A stretch of DNA of 64,000 bases from the NCBI RefSeq assembly GCF_000686805.1, contig NZ_KK366018.1, positions 223,759 through 287,758 of the forward strand, written 5' to 3'. Below are positions 55,614 through 64,000 of the stretch, in pieces. The stretch comes from Bacillus sp. UNC41MFS5. Its GTDB lineage: Bacteria > Bacillota > Bacilli > Bacillales_B > DSM-18226. Position 1 is the first letter of the stretch. Each line of letters starts with the position of its first letter. The translations under genes and the position numbers were made by a program. The notes beneath the pieces were generated by a model. The model was not told where the DNA came from. It ran no database searches and worked only from the letters and a program-made list of their open reading frames with translations.

Positions 55614-57116
55614 TTAGATGTGTAGTAAAGTTTCCTTTGTTACTTGCTGTTTTTCATCAAGCCACCATTTAAAGCCATTTTCCACTAGCAAGGAATCAGA
55701 AGCTTGAGGCCCATATGAACCTGACTGATATTCATGGAGCGGTACTAAATTTTTCTCAAATGCATTCAGAATGGGTTGAACCCATTCCCACGACAATTCA
55801 ACTTCTTTCCAATGGGCAAAGAAAGTAGAGTCACCGTTAACCGCGTCATAGATAAGTCTTTCATACGCTTCAGGTACACCCAATCCTATTTGATCATTTG
55901 AAAAATTAATCCTTATAGGCGTTATCTTTCCATTATTCAATGGGTTTTTGCTGTTTAATTGTAAGGAGATATTTTCATTCGGATTGATTTCGATAATCAA
56001 TAAGTTAGAATCGATTTGATTATTTTTAAACTGCTTGTTTTCCTTATTTTTAAATTCGATGACAATCCGTGTTGATTTTTCCTTCATTCTTTTTCCTGTC
56101 CGAATGTAAAAGGGAACCCCGGTCCAGGATGGGTTGTCAATCCATAAACGGACAGCTACAAATGTATCAGTCGTAGAAGAAGGATTTACTCCAGGCTCTT
56201 CTCTATAGCTTGGAACTCTTTGATCATTAACCTCCCCTGAAATGTATTGACCGCGGACAATCTCATACTGGACATCTTCTTCTTTTACAGAACGAAGAGA
56301 CTCCATGACCTTCCGCTTCTCATGTCTAATTTCCGTTGCGTTAATTTTTTCAGGCTTATCCATGGCTGTCATCATCAAAATTTGCAGCATATGGTTTTGA
56401 ACCATATCACGGATTGCTCCTGCTTGGTCGTAATAACCCGCCCTCTTCTCAACCCCAACGGTTTCACTCGCAGTTATTTGGACATTTGCAATATGCTCAT
56501 TATTCCAAACCGACTGAAGTAGGGGGTTTGCAAAAGCCAAGGCTTCCAGGTTCTGAACCATTTGTTTGCCTAAGTAATGGTCGATTCGGTAAATTTCCTC
56601 TTCCTCAAAAGCACGGCTAAGTTTTTTATTGAGTTCCCGTGCAGATTGGAGGTCATGACCAAAGGGCTTTTCAATGATTAATCGTTTCCAGCCAGTTGTC
56701 TGACCAAGACCGCTATTTTTTATGTTTAAGGCAATCATGTCAAAAAATTCTGGTGCCACTGAAAGATAAAACATACGATTTTCTTCTATATCAAGATCTG
56801 CTTCCCGCTGCTTCACTAATTGAAGCAGTTGTTGATAATCATCTTTACGGTTTACATCCAATCTACTGTAGCGGAAATATTCTAAAAATCCCCCCAGATT
56901 TGCTGCCTCATGTTCTAAGCGGCGTGAAAAATCTAATATGGAGTCTTTCACTTTTTCTTGAAAATCTGAATGAGAAAGGTCTCCTCTACCGAGCCCAATA
57001 ATAGAGATGGACTGCGGTAACTTTTGATCAACATACAAGTTGTATAAAGCTGGGAAAATCTTTCTCTTTGCTAAATCCCCAGTTGCTCCAAATAAGACAA
57101 ACGTCATTGACTCCAT
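55614..57116 (-). CDS. zwf: Glucose-6-phosphate 1-dehydrogenase
   Basis: 500-residue G6PDH. LFGATGDLAKRKIFPAL near 8-24 binds NADP, EKPFGHDL near 150 and YRIDHYLGKQMVQNL near 177-191 hold the catalytic His and substrate lysine, and RTGKRMKEK near 341 is a conserved C-terminal motif. It makes 6-phosphogluconolactone and NADPH. ATG at 57116 follows GGGGGA; the frame extends upstream into rpiA without a ribosome-binding site. The lactonase gene pgl is not in the operon. Confidence 0.96.
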   Translation of the reverse strand: MESMTFVLFGATGDLAKRKIFPALYNLYVDQKLPQSISIIGLGRGDLSHSDFQEKVKDSILDFSRRLEHEAANLGGFLEYFRYSRLDVNRKDDYQQLLQLVKQREADLDIEENRMFYLSVAPEFFDMIALNIKNSGLGQTTGWKRLIIEKPFGHDLQSARELNKKLSRAFEEEEIYRIDHYLGKQMVQNLEALAFANPLLQSVWNNEHIANVQITASETVGVEKRAGYYDQAGAIRDMVQNHMLQILMMTAMDKPEKINATEIRHEKRKVMESLRSVKEEDVQYEIVRGQYISGEVNDQRVPSYREEPGVNPSSTTDTFVAVRLWIDNPSWTGVPFYIRTGKRMKEKSTRIVIEFKNKENKQFKNNQIDSNLLIIEINPNENISLQLNSKNPLNNGKITPIRINFSNDQIGLGVPEAYERLIYDAVNGDSTFFAHWKEVELSWEWVQPILNAFEKNLVPLHEYQSGSYGPQASDSLLVENGFKWWLDEKQQVTKETLLHI

Positions 57117-57156
57117 TATTAATCCCCCATGTTCGTATTCTGATTTCTCCCATTTT

Positions 57157-57825
57157 CTAGCTTCGGACTTTCGTTGCAAGCTTTTTATCTATTATAGTAA
57201 TAACAATATCTGCCATTCCTACAAATAATCCGTTATCAACTACACCTGGTATGTGGTTCAAGTTTTTCTCTAACTCTCCTGGATTTGTAATTTCTTGAAA
57301 ACTGCTGTCTATAATATAGTTACCGTTATCTGTTAGATAAGGGGTCCCATCCATTTGTCTCAGCTTCGGACTGCCTCCGAGTTCCCGGATATGTTTTACT
57401 GTCATTTCGTAACCAAATGGAACCACTTCTATCGGCAATGGAAAAGTTCCTAATGTATCTACATTTTTATCAGAGTCAGCAACGACAATGAAATTATTAG
57501 CTGCATTCGCGATTATTTTCTCTCTTAAAAGAGCACCTCCGCCGCCTTTAATGAGATTTAACTCAAGATCTACCTCATCTGCTCCATCAATCGTGACATC
57601 AATTTGCTCAATTTCATTGAATGACACAAGTGGTATGCCAAGTTTTATCGCTAATTGTTTCGTTTGTTCAGAAGTAGGAACTCCTTTAATAGAAAGTCCC
57701 TGCTTGACTAACTGACCAAGCTTAGTGATGGTATAAAATACAGTAGTACCTGTACCGAGACCAACAACCATGCCGTCTTTCACATATTCAAGAGCTTTTT
57801 CTCCAACTTCTTTCTTTTCATTCAA
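57157..57825 (-). CDS. rpiA: Ribose-5-phosphate isomerase A
   Basis: 222-residue RpiA. GLGTGTTVFYTI near 21 is the phosphate-binding loop, GADEVD near 81 and KGGGGALLREKI near 93 carry the catalytic Asp, Glu and Lys. TTG at 57825 is taken as the start because AAGGGAG lies eight bases before it; the ATG at 57843 overlaps that site and lacks one of its own. First gene of the pentose-phosphate operon, it interconverts ribulose and ribose 5-phosphate, and ribose 5-phosphate is also a PdxS substrate. Confidence 0.93.
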   Translation of the reverse strand: MNEKKEVGEKALEYVKDGMVVGLGTGTTVFYTITKLGQLVKQGLSIKGVPTSEQTKQLAIKLGIPLVSFNEIEQIDVTIDGADEVDLELNLIKGGGGALLREKIIANAANNFIVVADSDKNVDTLGTFPLPIEVVPFGYEMTVKHIRELGGSPKLRQMDGTPYLTDNGNYIIDSSFQEITNPGELEKNLNHIPGVVDNGLFVGMADIVITIIDKKLATKVRS

Positions 57826-58285
57826 GGCTTTATCTCCCTTCATCTAAAGTTGGGATTTCTCCATTAATAATTTGTCCATTGTTTTGCAACTTGTTCCTAT
57901 TCCTTCTGAAAGATTTGTGTTTCAGGAGTGTCCTTTCTTGCAAATACATTCGTTTGATAATTTCGTCCCTTAAAATATAGTGTCACAGGTACTTCGATCT
58001 TAGTGTTCACTTCCTAATCAATTTATTATTTGTGAATAATTGAGGTTATCTTTATTAACCTCGGTAACTTTATGTAACCATAATAAATCTTAATTTCTAA
58101 TGTCGTCAAGTAAAGTATCTCAAATTAAAGATAAATTTAAATACCACTCTGCCAAACCTATATCGTTCTAAGCTCACCTCAAAAAATAAATATAAAAAAC
58201 CAATCGATCATTGTCGATTGGCTAAATTATTAGTCAGATATTTTAAACTCTTTACGAACATGAATAATGAAATTTTATAGCGGAG
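57826..58285. other. 460-bp intergenic region
   Basis: Upstream region of rpiA. No convincing gene. It contains the terminator of the flavin reductase operon (58193-58221). A clear sigma-A promoter for rpiA was not resolved. Confidence 0.55.
58193..58221 (-). terminator. Terminator of the flavin reductase/dioxygenase genes
   Basis: CCAATCGA/TCGATTGG stem (58200-58207 and 58214-58221). On the minus strand it is followed by TTTTTTAT. Confidence 0.85.
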
Positions 58286-58894
58286 TTATTTAGGTCTTTC
58301 TATTTCAAAAATCTCACCGATTTTCGCATAATTATTTCCAGCCAGCCTGCTTACTGCTGCTAAGCCCCTTGGATCTATCCTTCCATTTTCATAAATATCA
58401 TTTTCAACATGAAATTGAACAACTTTTCCTATAATAAAATCACATCCTGGTGTATCCAAACCTCCTAATTCTAAGGAATGCTGTAATGTGCATTCCATTC
58501 GAATTTTCGCTTCTTTTACGCCAGGAACAGAAATCTTAACACTGTCTAATGGAGTTAATTTAGCTAAATCTATTTCACTTTTATCAGGAGGAAGATTTGC
58601 AGCTGTTTTATTAATTTTATCAACATTAAGTTCGTCAACAATATGAATGACAAATTCCTTAGATTCGATGATGTTTCTAGCTGTATCCTTCTGTCTCCCC
58701 GCTGAGCGCTGAATAGATAATGAAATCATCGGGGGATTGGATGAGACGATATTAAAATAACTAAATGGCGCACCATTCAGAACGCCTTCTTTTGAACTCG
58801 TTGTAACGAAAGCAATTGGCCTAGGTATAATACTTCCTATTAGAAATTTATAATTTTCTCTTTCAGACATGGAGGCTGGATCAATCGAAAGCAA
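58286..58894 (-). CDS. Flavin reductase family protein
   Basis: 202-residue flavin-reductase-like FMN-binding split-barrel protein. It begins LSIDPASMSERENYKFLIG; SIIPRPIAFVTTSSKEGVLN (about 21-40) is the family signature, with SNPPMISLSIQ near 53. TTG at 58894 is inferred because AAAGGGA lies eight bases upstream; the ATG at 58903 sits on that site. It is 23 bp downstream of the dioxygenase gene and probably supplies reduced flavin or reduces quinones. It is the last gene of the second Mhq-like set. Confidence 0.87.
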   Translation of the reverse strand: MLSIDPASMSERENYKFLIGSIIPRPIAFVTTSSKEGVLNGAPFSYFNIVSSNPPMISLSIQRSAGRQKDTARNIIESKEFVIHIVDELNVDKINKTAANLPPDKSEIDLAKLTPLDSVKISVPGVKEAKIRMECTLQHSLELGGLDTPGCDFIIGKVVQFHVENDIYENGRIDPRGLAAVSRLAGNNYAKIGEIFEIERPK

Positions 58895-58917
58895 AGATAT
58901 CATTCCCTTTCGTAAAA

Positions 58918-59856
58918 TCAGTCTAGTACTCTTACATCAAATGGAAGCAAACCTCGTTCAATTTGTGCTCTTTGTGCTTCATACGGTTCAGGTAACATCA
59001 ACTTTTTACCCATTGTCTCCTGTGATTCGTCATGCGCGAAACCTGGAGGATCAGTTGCAATTTCAAATAAAATTTCCCCATGTTCCCTGAAGTAAATAGC
59101 ATTGAAATAATTTCTGTCTTTTACAGGAGTGACACCATATCCATTTGACGCCACATACTTTTGCCAATCCAATTGGTCTTGATCATCAATAGCTCGCCAT
59201 GCAATGTGGTGAACTGTGCCTACACCCATTTGCCCGTGTCCAATCGTAGTTAATTTAAGGTCAATAACGTTTCCAATATCAGCAGTGGAACGATACCGAG
59301 CGAAATCTCCTTCTTTTCCGATAAAATCAAGACCCATTACTTTTTCTAACAATTCTGCTGTTTTGTCCGGTTGTGTAGATAATAGCGTTGCTCCACCAAA
59401 ACCTTTTATTGCAACATCCGGTGACACCCCTCCAAAGGTCCATGAATTGACTTCCCCTTCTTCTCTTTCTACAATTTCCAAGTGAAGCCCATGTGGGTCA
59501 TCAAATTCTAAATATTGCTCTCCGAAGCGTTCCATTTTAGTAAAAGGAACATTGAACTTTTCTAATCTTTGTTCCCAAAATCCCATGGCACCTTTAGGAA
59601 CAACATAGGCTGTGACTCCTACTTGACCGTCACCGATAATTCCTTGACGAGCACCTGCCCATGGAAAAAATGTAATAATTGTTCCTGGCTTTCCACCTTC
59701 ATTCCCGAAATAAAGGTGATAAGTACCTGGATCATCAAAATTAACTGTTTGCTTGACTAAACGTAAACCCAATACTCCTGCGTAGAAATCTACATTTTCT
59801 TGCGGATGACCGACAATTGCAGTGATGTGGTGAATACCCATTGTCTTTTTGCTCAT
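58918..59856 (-). CDS. Ring-cleaving dioxygenase (MhqO-like)
   Basis: 312-residue double-VOC dioxygenase, the same length as B. subtilis MhqO. It begins MGIHHITAIVGHPQENVDFY; metal-binding positions are in VGTVHHIAWRA near 214 and GEILFEIATDPPGF near 263. It is thought to open hydroquinone rings. The start at 59856 follows GAAGGAGA. It follows mhqP copy 2 by 129 bp, matching the MhqO-MhqP pairing of B. subtilis, although the order is reversed. No MhqR box lies directly before it, so it probably depends on the upstream operators. Confidence 0.9.
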   Translation of the reverse strand: MSKKTMGIHHITAIVGHPQENVDFYAGVLGLRLVKQTVNFDDPGTYHLYFGNEGGKPGTIITFFPWAGARQGIIGDGQVGVTAYVVPKGAMGFWEQRLEKFNVPFTKMERFGEQYLEFDDPHGLHLEIVEREEGEVNSWTFGGVSPDVAIKGFGGATLLSTQPDKTAELLEKVMGLDFIGKEGDFARYRSTADIGNVIDLKLTTIGHGQMGVGTVHHIAWRAIDDQDQLDWQKYVASNGYGVTPVKDRNYFNAIYFREHGEILFEIATDPPGFAHDESQETMGKKLMLPEPYEAQRAQIERGLLPFDVRVLD

Positions 59857-59985
59857 TTTTCATCTCTCCTTCTTCATATTAATTATAGTTTAATCAAGAA
59901 CATTGATACCTTATTTTGTTCTTCCTTAAGATTTTAAAGTCTCACAAAATTCATCCAAATTCAAGAATCTTCACTTCAAGGTATT

Positions 59986-60384
59986 TTAGAATAAAAATGC
60001 ATCCAATGCATATTGACCCGGACCGATTAAAGCTATTCCAATAGCAACTGCAAGTAGAGTTAGGTTATATTCATATCCATTAGCTGTTGACCATAAGCCG
60101 TTTGGAGCATGCACTTTAACGATCGCCATTACCATGGTCCCTGCAATTATTATTCCTGCAAGTGGTGTTAATAGTCCTAAAGCAAACAAAAGTCCTCCAA
60201 TAAGTTCTGCTAATCCTGCGAAAAGAGCCATGGTTACCCCGGGTTTCATACCAATGGATTCAAACCAGCCTCCTGTACCTTTTAAACCATAACCACCAAA
60301 CCAACCAAACAATTTTTGAGCACCGTGACCAATGAATAAAACACCAATTACTAAACGAATGATTAATAAACCAATATTTATCAT
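59986..60384 (-). CDS. MhqP-type DoxX family protein, second copy
   Basis: 132-residue, four-helix membrane protein with nine differences from MhqP at 27063-27461, including the same HGAQKLFGWFGGYG segment. The start at 60384 follows AGGAGG. A perfect MhqR box (60408-60425) lies 23 bp upstream of its start codon, and beyond it are the remains of an mhqR gene and its promoter. It is therefore a duplicated mhqR-mhqP unit that has lost its own repressor and can only be controlled by MhqR encoded elsewhere. Confidence 0.9.
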   Translation of the reverse strand: MINIGLLIIRLVIGVLFIGHGAQKLFGWFGGYGLKGTGGWFESIGMKPGVTMALFAGLAELIGGLLFALGLLTPLAGIIIAGTMVMAIVKVHAPNGLWSTANGYEYNLTLLAVAIGIALIGPGQYALDAFLF

Positions 60385-60407
60385 CTTAATATCCTCCTAA
60401 ATGTTTT

Positions 60408-60425
60408 TATCTCGAATTCGAGATA
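60408..60425. promoter_or_regulatory. MhqR box upstream of mhqP copy 2
   Basis: TATCTCGAATTCGAGATA, a perfect 18-bp palindrome identical to the remembered B. subtilis MhqR operator. Confidence 0.85.
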
Positions 60426-60435
60426 TTAGTGTAAA

Positions 60436-60535
60436 AAAAGTTAAACTTTACTTCTTACTTTATTCAAAATATGACTTGGCAATCATCTGGACAGGCATTT
60501 CGTCTTAATAACCCGTTTCACCTCCTAATAAATCT
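60436..60535 (-). pseudogene. mhqR remnant with internal deletion
   Basis: Minus-strand DNA aligns with three pieces of the intact mhqR locus: its 3' end (60436-60462 with 27523-27550), an internal piece (60478-60515, containing CATCTGGACAGG, with about 27685-27722), and the ribosome-binding region (CACCTCCT). About three quarters of the gene is gone and no open frame survives. Confidence 0.8.
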
Positions 60536-60545
60536 TGAAGTTAAA

Positions 60546-60592
60546 TATCTTGAATATGAGATAATATTAATACTTATAATAATTTTTGTCAA
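60546..60592 (-). promoter_or_regulatory. Orphan mhqR-type promoter and MhqR box
   Basis: -35 TTGACA (60587-60592), 17-bp spacer, -10 TAATAT (60564-60569), with box TATCTTGAATATGAGATA at 60546-60563. Same architecture as 27983-28029. It still points at mhqP copy 2 although the mhqR gene between them has decayed. Confidence 0.75.
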
Positions 60593-60748
60593 TAACCTTT
60601 TTTATTTTATTGTTTCAATTATTAAAACGAATTTTCATTGTACTTATTACATATTCAGCATCCGTTAATACACTTAGAAAAGACCGCTATTTCAGCAGCC
60701 TTTCCTGTTTAAAAGTACTTCTTCATCTAAATGTGTATTTATAAGTTA

Positions 60749-61570
60749 TCATGATACTTGAGGTTTTAAATCTCTTGATTTCCTTTTATTTCTTAAGATT
60801 CGCTTTTCGAGAAAATAAGTAGGAATGATAATTGCTGCCCAAATTGCAAAATAGTTTAATACAACGAGAAACGGGTTGCTGGTACCACCATGTCCCTCTT
60901 TTCCATGGAATTTTCCTTCACGAACATCTCCGCTAGGTGGGTCTTGCTGTGTATTTGTTGTGTTCCCTGTGTTCGCATTCGATGACTGCCTACTCTGTTG
61001 CATTTGTTCCTGTTTAAAATCACCAGTATTTGAAGAAGTTGTCGCGGAAAACCATTGAATTCCACCAGCTAAAATGGCTATTGATAAAATTACTGGTACA
61101 ATTACACCCCTCCTAATTTTCCCTTCCTTCGATTTAAACGCTCGTTTACAGATACTCATTACCCATTGCCAATGGACTCCAACATGAAGACCGACTAATG
61201 CAAGTGTAGCATCAGCAGAGAAACCATGGAGTTCCCGAATAGTGTGATTACCTTCAATGGCAAGACCTGGAAGAACCACTCTCGAAATTAATATACCAGT
61301 TACAATGACAGCAGCCATCGAAATTAATAGTAGGATATTTAACAGAAAACTGAATCGCGTTTTTTTGGGAAGTTTGGGGTCAAGAATCTTTTTAGTTGTA
61401 GTTACCACCCATCGATAGTTCAATCCGATATGGAATAGAATAGCTACTCCTATGATCAGACCAGCGATTTCATGAAACGGTAAACCGTCAAATACTCTTG
61501 GATTCATTAGCAACACAAAAGTGATGGCCAGCATCAAATCCAGTATAATTTTTGTAAAATTCTTTTTCAT
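60749..61570 (-). CDS. DUF4405 membrane cytochrome b-like protein
   Basis: 273 residues. Four helices with heme-ligand-like histidines: LPFHEIAGL near 31, LFHIGLNYRW near 45, RELHGFSADA near 112 and GLHVGVHWQWV near 127. A polar Gln/Asn/Thr- and Gly/His-rich segment (about 180-232, ending HGKEGHGG) follows, then a final helix. The polar segment is probably extracytoplasmic and absent from the relative at 20859-21548. The start at 61570 follows GGAGG. No c-type cytochrome neighbour here. Function unknown; related FeS-linked or b-type electron carriers are possible. Confidence 0.75.
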   Translation of the reverse strand: MKKNFTKIILDLMLAITFVLLMNPRVFDGLPFHEIAGLIIGVAILFHIGLNYRWVVTTTKKILDPKLPKKTRFSFLLNILLLISMAAVIVTGILISRVVLPGLAIEGNHTIRELHGFSADATLALVGLHVGVHWQWVMSICKRAFKSKEGKIRRGVIVPVILSIAILAGGIQWFSATTSSNTGDFKQEQMQQSRQSSNANTGNTTNTQQDPPSGDVREGKFHGKEGHGGTSNPFLVVLNYFAIWAAIIIPTYFLEKRILRNKRKSRDLKPQVS

Positions 61571-61715
61571 ATATTAATACCTCCAAATTCAAACAATACC
61601 CTTAACTGTTTCCCATTTTAATCGGTGAATCTTAAGTTAACCTTAATTTTAATTCGTTCCTATATTTTCATTTATTGCTCAGGTGTTTATTGTTAGACTG
61701 ACATCTTCAAAAAAC

Positions 61716-61746
61716 AAAAAATCCCCTTTTCGAGGGGATTTTTTGT
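61716..61746. terminator. Bidirectional terminator
   Basis: AAAAATCCCC/GGGGATTTTT stem around TTTTCGA, with T-runs on both strands, downstream of the MFS gene. Confidence 0.85.
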
Positions 61747-61784
61747 TTGGGGTCTTTTGGCTAATATTTAATATAAAATTGCTC

Positions 61785-63005
61785 CTACACGGACTGAGAA
61801 TGTCCTGCGGGTACTTTCATTTCCTGATGTGGTCTTATTCTCAATAGGATTAAAAACGCGAAAATCACTAGTGCCAGACACACCCAATTAACATGACGAA
61901 AACCTGCAAACTGGGCGATGATACCGCCACCCAGATTACCCACTAACCTTCCAATCGTGGATCCGTTGGAATAAATAGTTGCGGACATTCCCGGTGAATC
62001 GGGCAGTAAATCCGTGAAATAGCTTAGTCCATTACCCATGACAATTGCCACAAACGTTGCCTGCAGAAGCTGAGCAACGATAATCTGCCATGATTGGGTC
62101 GACACACTTAAGATCGTGAAATAGATAACAGCAATAAAACAGCCAATCATCATCAGAGATTTGTTTGAAATTTTTCTGCTCAGAGCGCCCAGCACAAGCA
62201 TAATGGGAATTTCCAAACCAGCACAAATACTAACTACCAATCCGACATCAGTATGTGTACCATGGAGTTCATTCACAATAAATAACGGCGTGTTAATAAA
62301 GTTAATCGCATTCACTGCAAACAGAAGGATAAAAGCGAGAAAAGAATGCCTGATCAGCTTACTTTTGATTATGGAAGTTCCTGTACTTTTACTTTCTCCA
62401 GTATTGCTTAAAACCACTTTTCGTTTTTGCAAAAATAGGAATACAAGTGATGCAATGATAATAAAGATGGCAGTTGTCCCTAGAAAGAGTCCTTTGTATC
62501 CATAGAGACCTATAATGAATGTCCCACCTAATGGACCGATTAGAAATCCAAGGGATACAAGTGATCGTAATGTAGACATTGCAAACGTCTTATCATCGGA
62601 CTTGCTTTCATTTGCGGATTCCTGTGCACTAGCGTAGATTTGCGGCATGGCAGCAGCCCCTAATCCATTAAAAAATGTGACAGCAATCAGCAGAAAAATG
62701 AAGTTATCAAACACTAAGTACGAAGCATAGCCCAAAGCAGATGAGACCATAGCTGAAATAATAATCCATCTTCGGTCCAGCCCGTGATCCGAACGTTTAG
62801 CGATCAGCGAGTTTACTACCACGCCGCTTAATGAACTTACGGCCATAAACACGCCAAAGGCTCCCGTACTCATTCCAAACTCTTCTGTAGAATACAAGGA
62901 TAAATACGGCATTGTAATAGAAATTCCGATACCGACCAGCAGCATACAAATGACGAATAAACTATATCCTTGGATTGTAAACAGGTTTTTTAACCGTAAA
63001 TACAA
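61785..63005 (-). CDS. MFS transporter (SetA/SetB-like sugar efflux type)
   Basis: 406-residue, 12-helix major facilitator. VGIGISITMPYLSLY near 22-36 opens helix 1, and NSLIAKRSDHGLDRRW near 65-80 is the helix 2-3 loop motif. FNGLGAAAMPQIYA near 117 and GFLIGPLGG near 152 are in helices 4-5. The start is TTG at 63005, eight bases after AAAGGAGG. A truncated near-copy of the first 80 residues lies at 12552-12884. The substrate may be sugars or drugs; no regulator is adjacent. Confidence 0.88.
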   Translation of the reverse strand: MYLRLKNLFTIQGYSLFVICMLLVGIGISITMPYLSLYSTEEFGMSTGAFGVFMAVSSLSGVVVNSLIAKRSDHGLDRRWIIISAMVSSALGYASYLVFDNFIFLLIAVTFFNGLGAAAMPQIYASAQESANESKSDDKTFAMSTLRSLVSLGFLIGPLGGTFIIGLYGYKGLFLGTTAIFIIIASLVFLFLQKRKVVLSNTGESKSTGTSIIKSKLIRHSFLAFILLFAVNAINFINTPLFIVNELHGTHTDVGLVVSICAGLEIPIMLVLGALSRKISNKSLMMIGCFIAVIYFTILSVSTQSWQIIVAQLLQATFVAIVMGNGLSYFTDLLPDSPGMSATIYSNGSTIGRLVGNLGGGIIAQFAGFRHVNWVCLALVIFAFLILLRIRPHQEMKVPAGHSQSV

Positions 63006-63064
63006 CTGAAAATCCTCCTTTGACCTTACAAAATCATGCTCCGAAACAACAGATTCTAGTTAAC

Positions 63065-63916
63065 TTATAAAATATATTTTTCAATTGCGTATGCCACGCC
63101 ATGTTCATCATTGGTTAAAGTAACAAGATCACTATGTTTTTTGACTTCTTCCTCTGCATTTCCCATTGCGATAGATAACCCGGCTGCCTTAAACATCGGG
63201 ATATCATTGTTTTCATCTCCAATGGCCACTGTGTCTTCTAATGGTATTTGGAAATAGCGAGCCATTACTTTAAGACCGTTCCCTTTATTTCCATTAATGT
63301 GCATGACTTCAAGATTAAACGGGGATGAGGATGTAACATAGGTTTGTTCGATAGATTCCAAAACCATCTTCAGACGTAGTTTCTGCTCTGGATCAAGTCC
63401 TAATATCAAGAATTTTTGTATCGTGATTTCTTTATCATTAATTATATCTTCAAAATTTTCAAATAAGGTATGTCCGTATTCCCAAGGAGGTGTCGTGAAC
63501 ATTTTATAGTGTTTATTCTCGAAGTATTCTTCTGGTATTCGTCCTGATGATAAAACTTTTTCATAACGTTCGTTCCAATTTTTAAGTCCAAATGTTCCTT
63601 TATTAGTAGAGAAATTATAGGGCATAAATTCCTTCTCAAGCTCAAAGACAATTTTATTGCTTTGAGCTTGAGCCAAAGATGTTAACTCAATTAATTCCCC
63701 ATCAGCAAACAAAGCTGTTCCGTTATTCCCGCCAACGGGACAGTCTAAGTCGTATTTAGCCAATTCTGCATGAATCGATTTCAGTGGTCGTCCAGATAAT
63801 GCCATAACGATATGTCCTTGTTGTTGAGCTCTTTTAATAGCACGGATGTTTTCTTTACTAATTTCTTTATTTGAATTTAGGGTTGTTCCGTCCAAATCAA
63901 GTGCAATAAGTTTCAT
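63065..63916 (-). CDS. Cof-type HAD-IIB family hydrolase
   Basis: 283-residue HAD phosphatase. Motif I is LDLDGTTLNS at 5-14, motif II is in ALSGRP at 38-43, the motif III lysine is in NKGNGLKVM near 210, and motif IV is AIGDENNDIPMF near 229-240. The cap between about 85 and 185 is of the C2B type. Such enzymes dephosphorylate sugar phosphates or flavin and pyridoxal phosphates. The start at 63916 follows GAGGAGAG. It is upstream of the MFS gene on the same strand (60-bp gap) and may be cotranscribed. Confidence 0.92.
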   Translation of the reverse strand: MKLIALDLDGTTLNSNKEISKENIRAIKRAQQQGHIVMALSGRPLKSIHAELAKYDLDCPVGGNNGTALFADGELIELTSLAQAQSNKIVFELEKEFMPYNFSTNKGTFGLKNWNERYEKVLSSGRIPEEYFENKHYKMFTTPPWEYGHTLFENFEDIINDKEITIQKFLILGLDPEQKLRLKMVLESIEQTYVTSSSPFNLEVMHINGNKGNGLKVMARYFQIPLEDTVAIGDENNDIPMFKAAGLSIAMGNAEEEVKKHSDLVTLTNDEHGVAYAIEKYIL

Positions 63917-64000
63917 AAGTATTTTCTCTCCTCTGAAAAAAATTAATATTGAAATTATAAAAAAAAGAAAAACCTAAACCACTAAAATTAAAGACGTAAA

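Noticed and set aside
60471..60668. 65-codon plus-strand open frame
   Set aside because: It lies on the antisense of the mhqR remnant and its promoter. Best explained as chance.

Overview
The window reads as chromosomal DNA from a low-GC, endospore-forming member of the Bacillaceae (a Neobacillus/Bacillus-like genome; species not determinable from sequence alone). The basis is AT-rich DNA with strong GGAGG ribosome-binding sites, a parE-parC pair, a PdxR-controlled pdxST operon, a CdaS-type diadenylate cyclase known from spore formers, and Mhq and Yrk/Cst modules laid out as in Bacillus. I saw no rRNA, tRNA, CRISPR array or intact insertion sequence.

Layout. 0-9.2 kb, all on the + strand: topoisomerase IV (parE, parC), an exported beta-propeller-like protein and a heterodimeric ABC exporter. 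At 9.3 kb a dif-like sequence lies next to a XerS-type recombinase gene, and from there nearly all genes run on the - strand. This strand switch suggests the window crosses the replication terminus. 10-20 kb: redox and detoxification genes (old yellow enzyme with its MerR regulator, SDR, CMD, cupin, aldo/keto reductase, MFS/AraC pair), mixed with at least six broken or deleted genes. 20.8-25.9 kb: a DUF4405 membrane cytochrome with a cytochrome P460 lipoprotein, a gene-poor kilobase, and a truncated OpuF compatible-solute transporter with a MarR regulator. 26-29.9 kb: an MhqR/MhqP quinone-response unit, a second DoxX gene, and an SDR/TetR pair. 30-33 kb: pdxST and pdxR. 33-38 kb: two aldo/keto reductases, a two-domain CMD protein, a second TetR and an MFS pseudogene.

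38-41.3 kb: a radical SAM protein, a macrodomain protein and an ADP-ribosylating-type (SirTM) sirtuin, beside a near-identical twin of the opuF-linked MarR regulator. Both MarR loci carry the same palindromic operator. 41.6-47.6 kb: YkvA/DUF1232, DedA and ZIP proteins, then a CstR-controlled persulfide operon (cstR, tusA, dsrE, tusA-rhodanese, rhodanese-MBL, tauE) with an operator before most of its genes. 48-50 kb: HxlR regulator, cdaS and an unknown protein. 50-53.7 kb: pirin, two ring-cleaving dioxygenases and a MarR repressor. 53.9-57.8 kb: a pentose-phosphate operon (rpiA, zwf, gnd, tal). 58.2-60.6 kb: a second Mhq module whose mhqR has decayed to a remnant. 60.7-64 kb: DUF4405 protein, MFS transporter and HAD phosphatase.

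The dominant theme is defence against electrophiles, quinones and reactive sulfur. Ring-cleaving dioxygenases, DoxX proteins, AKRs, SDRs and OYE consume reducing power that the rpiA-zwf-gnd operon could supply as NADPH. The region has been reshuffled repeatedly: duplicated cassettes, truncated copies and stranded gene ends occur throughout 10-61 kb.
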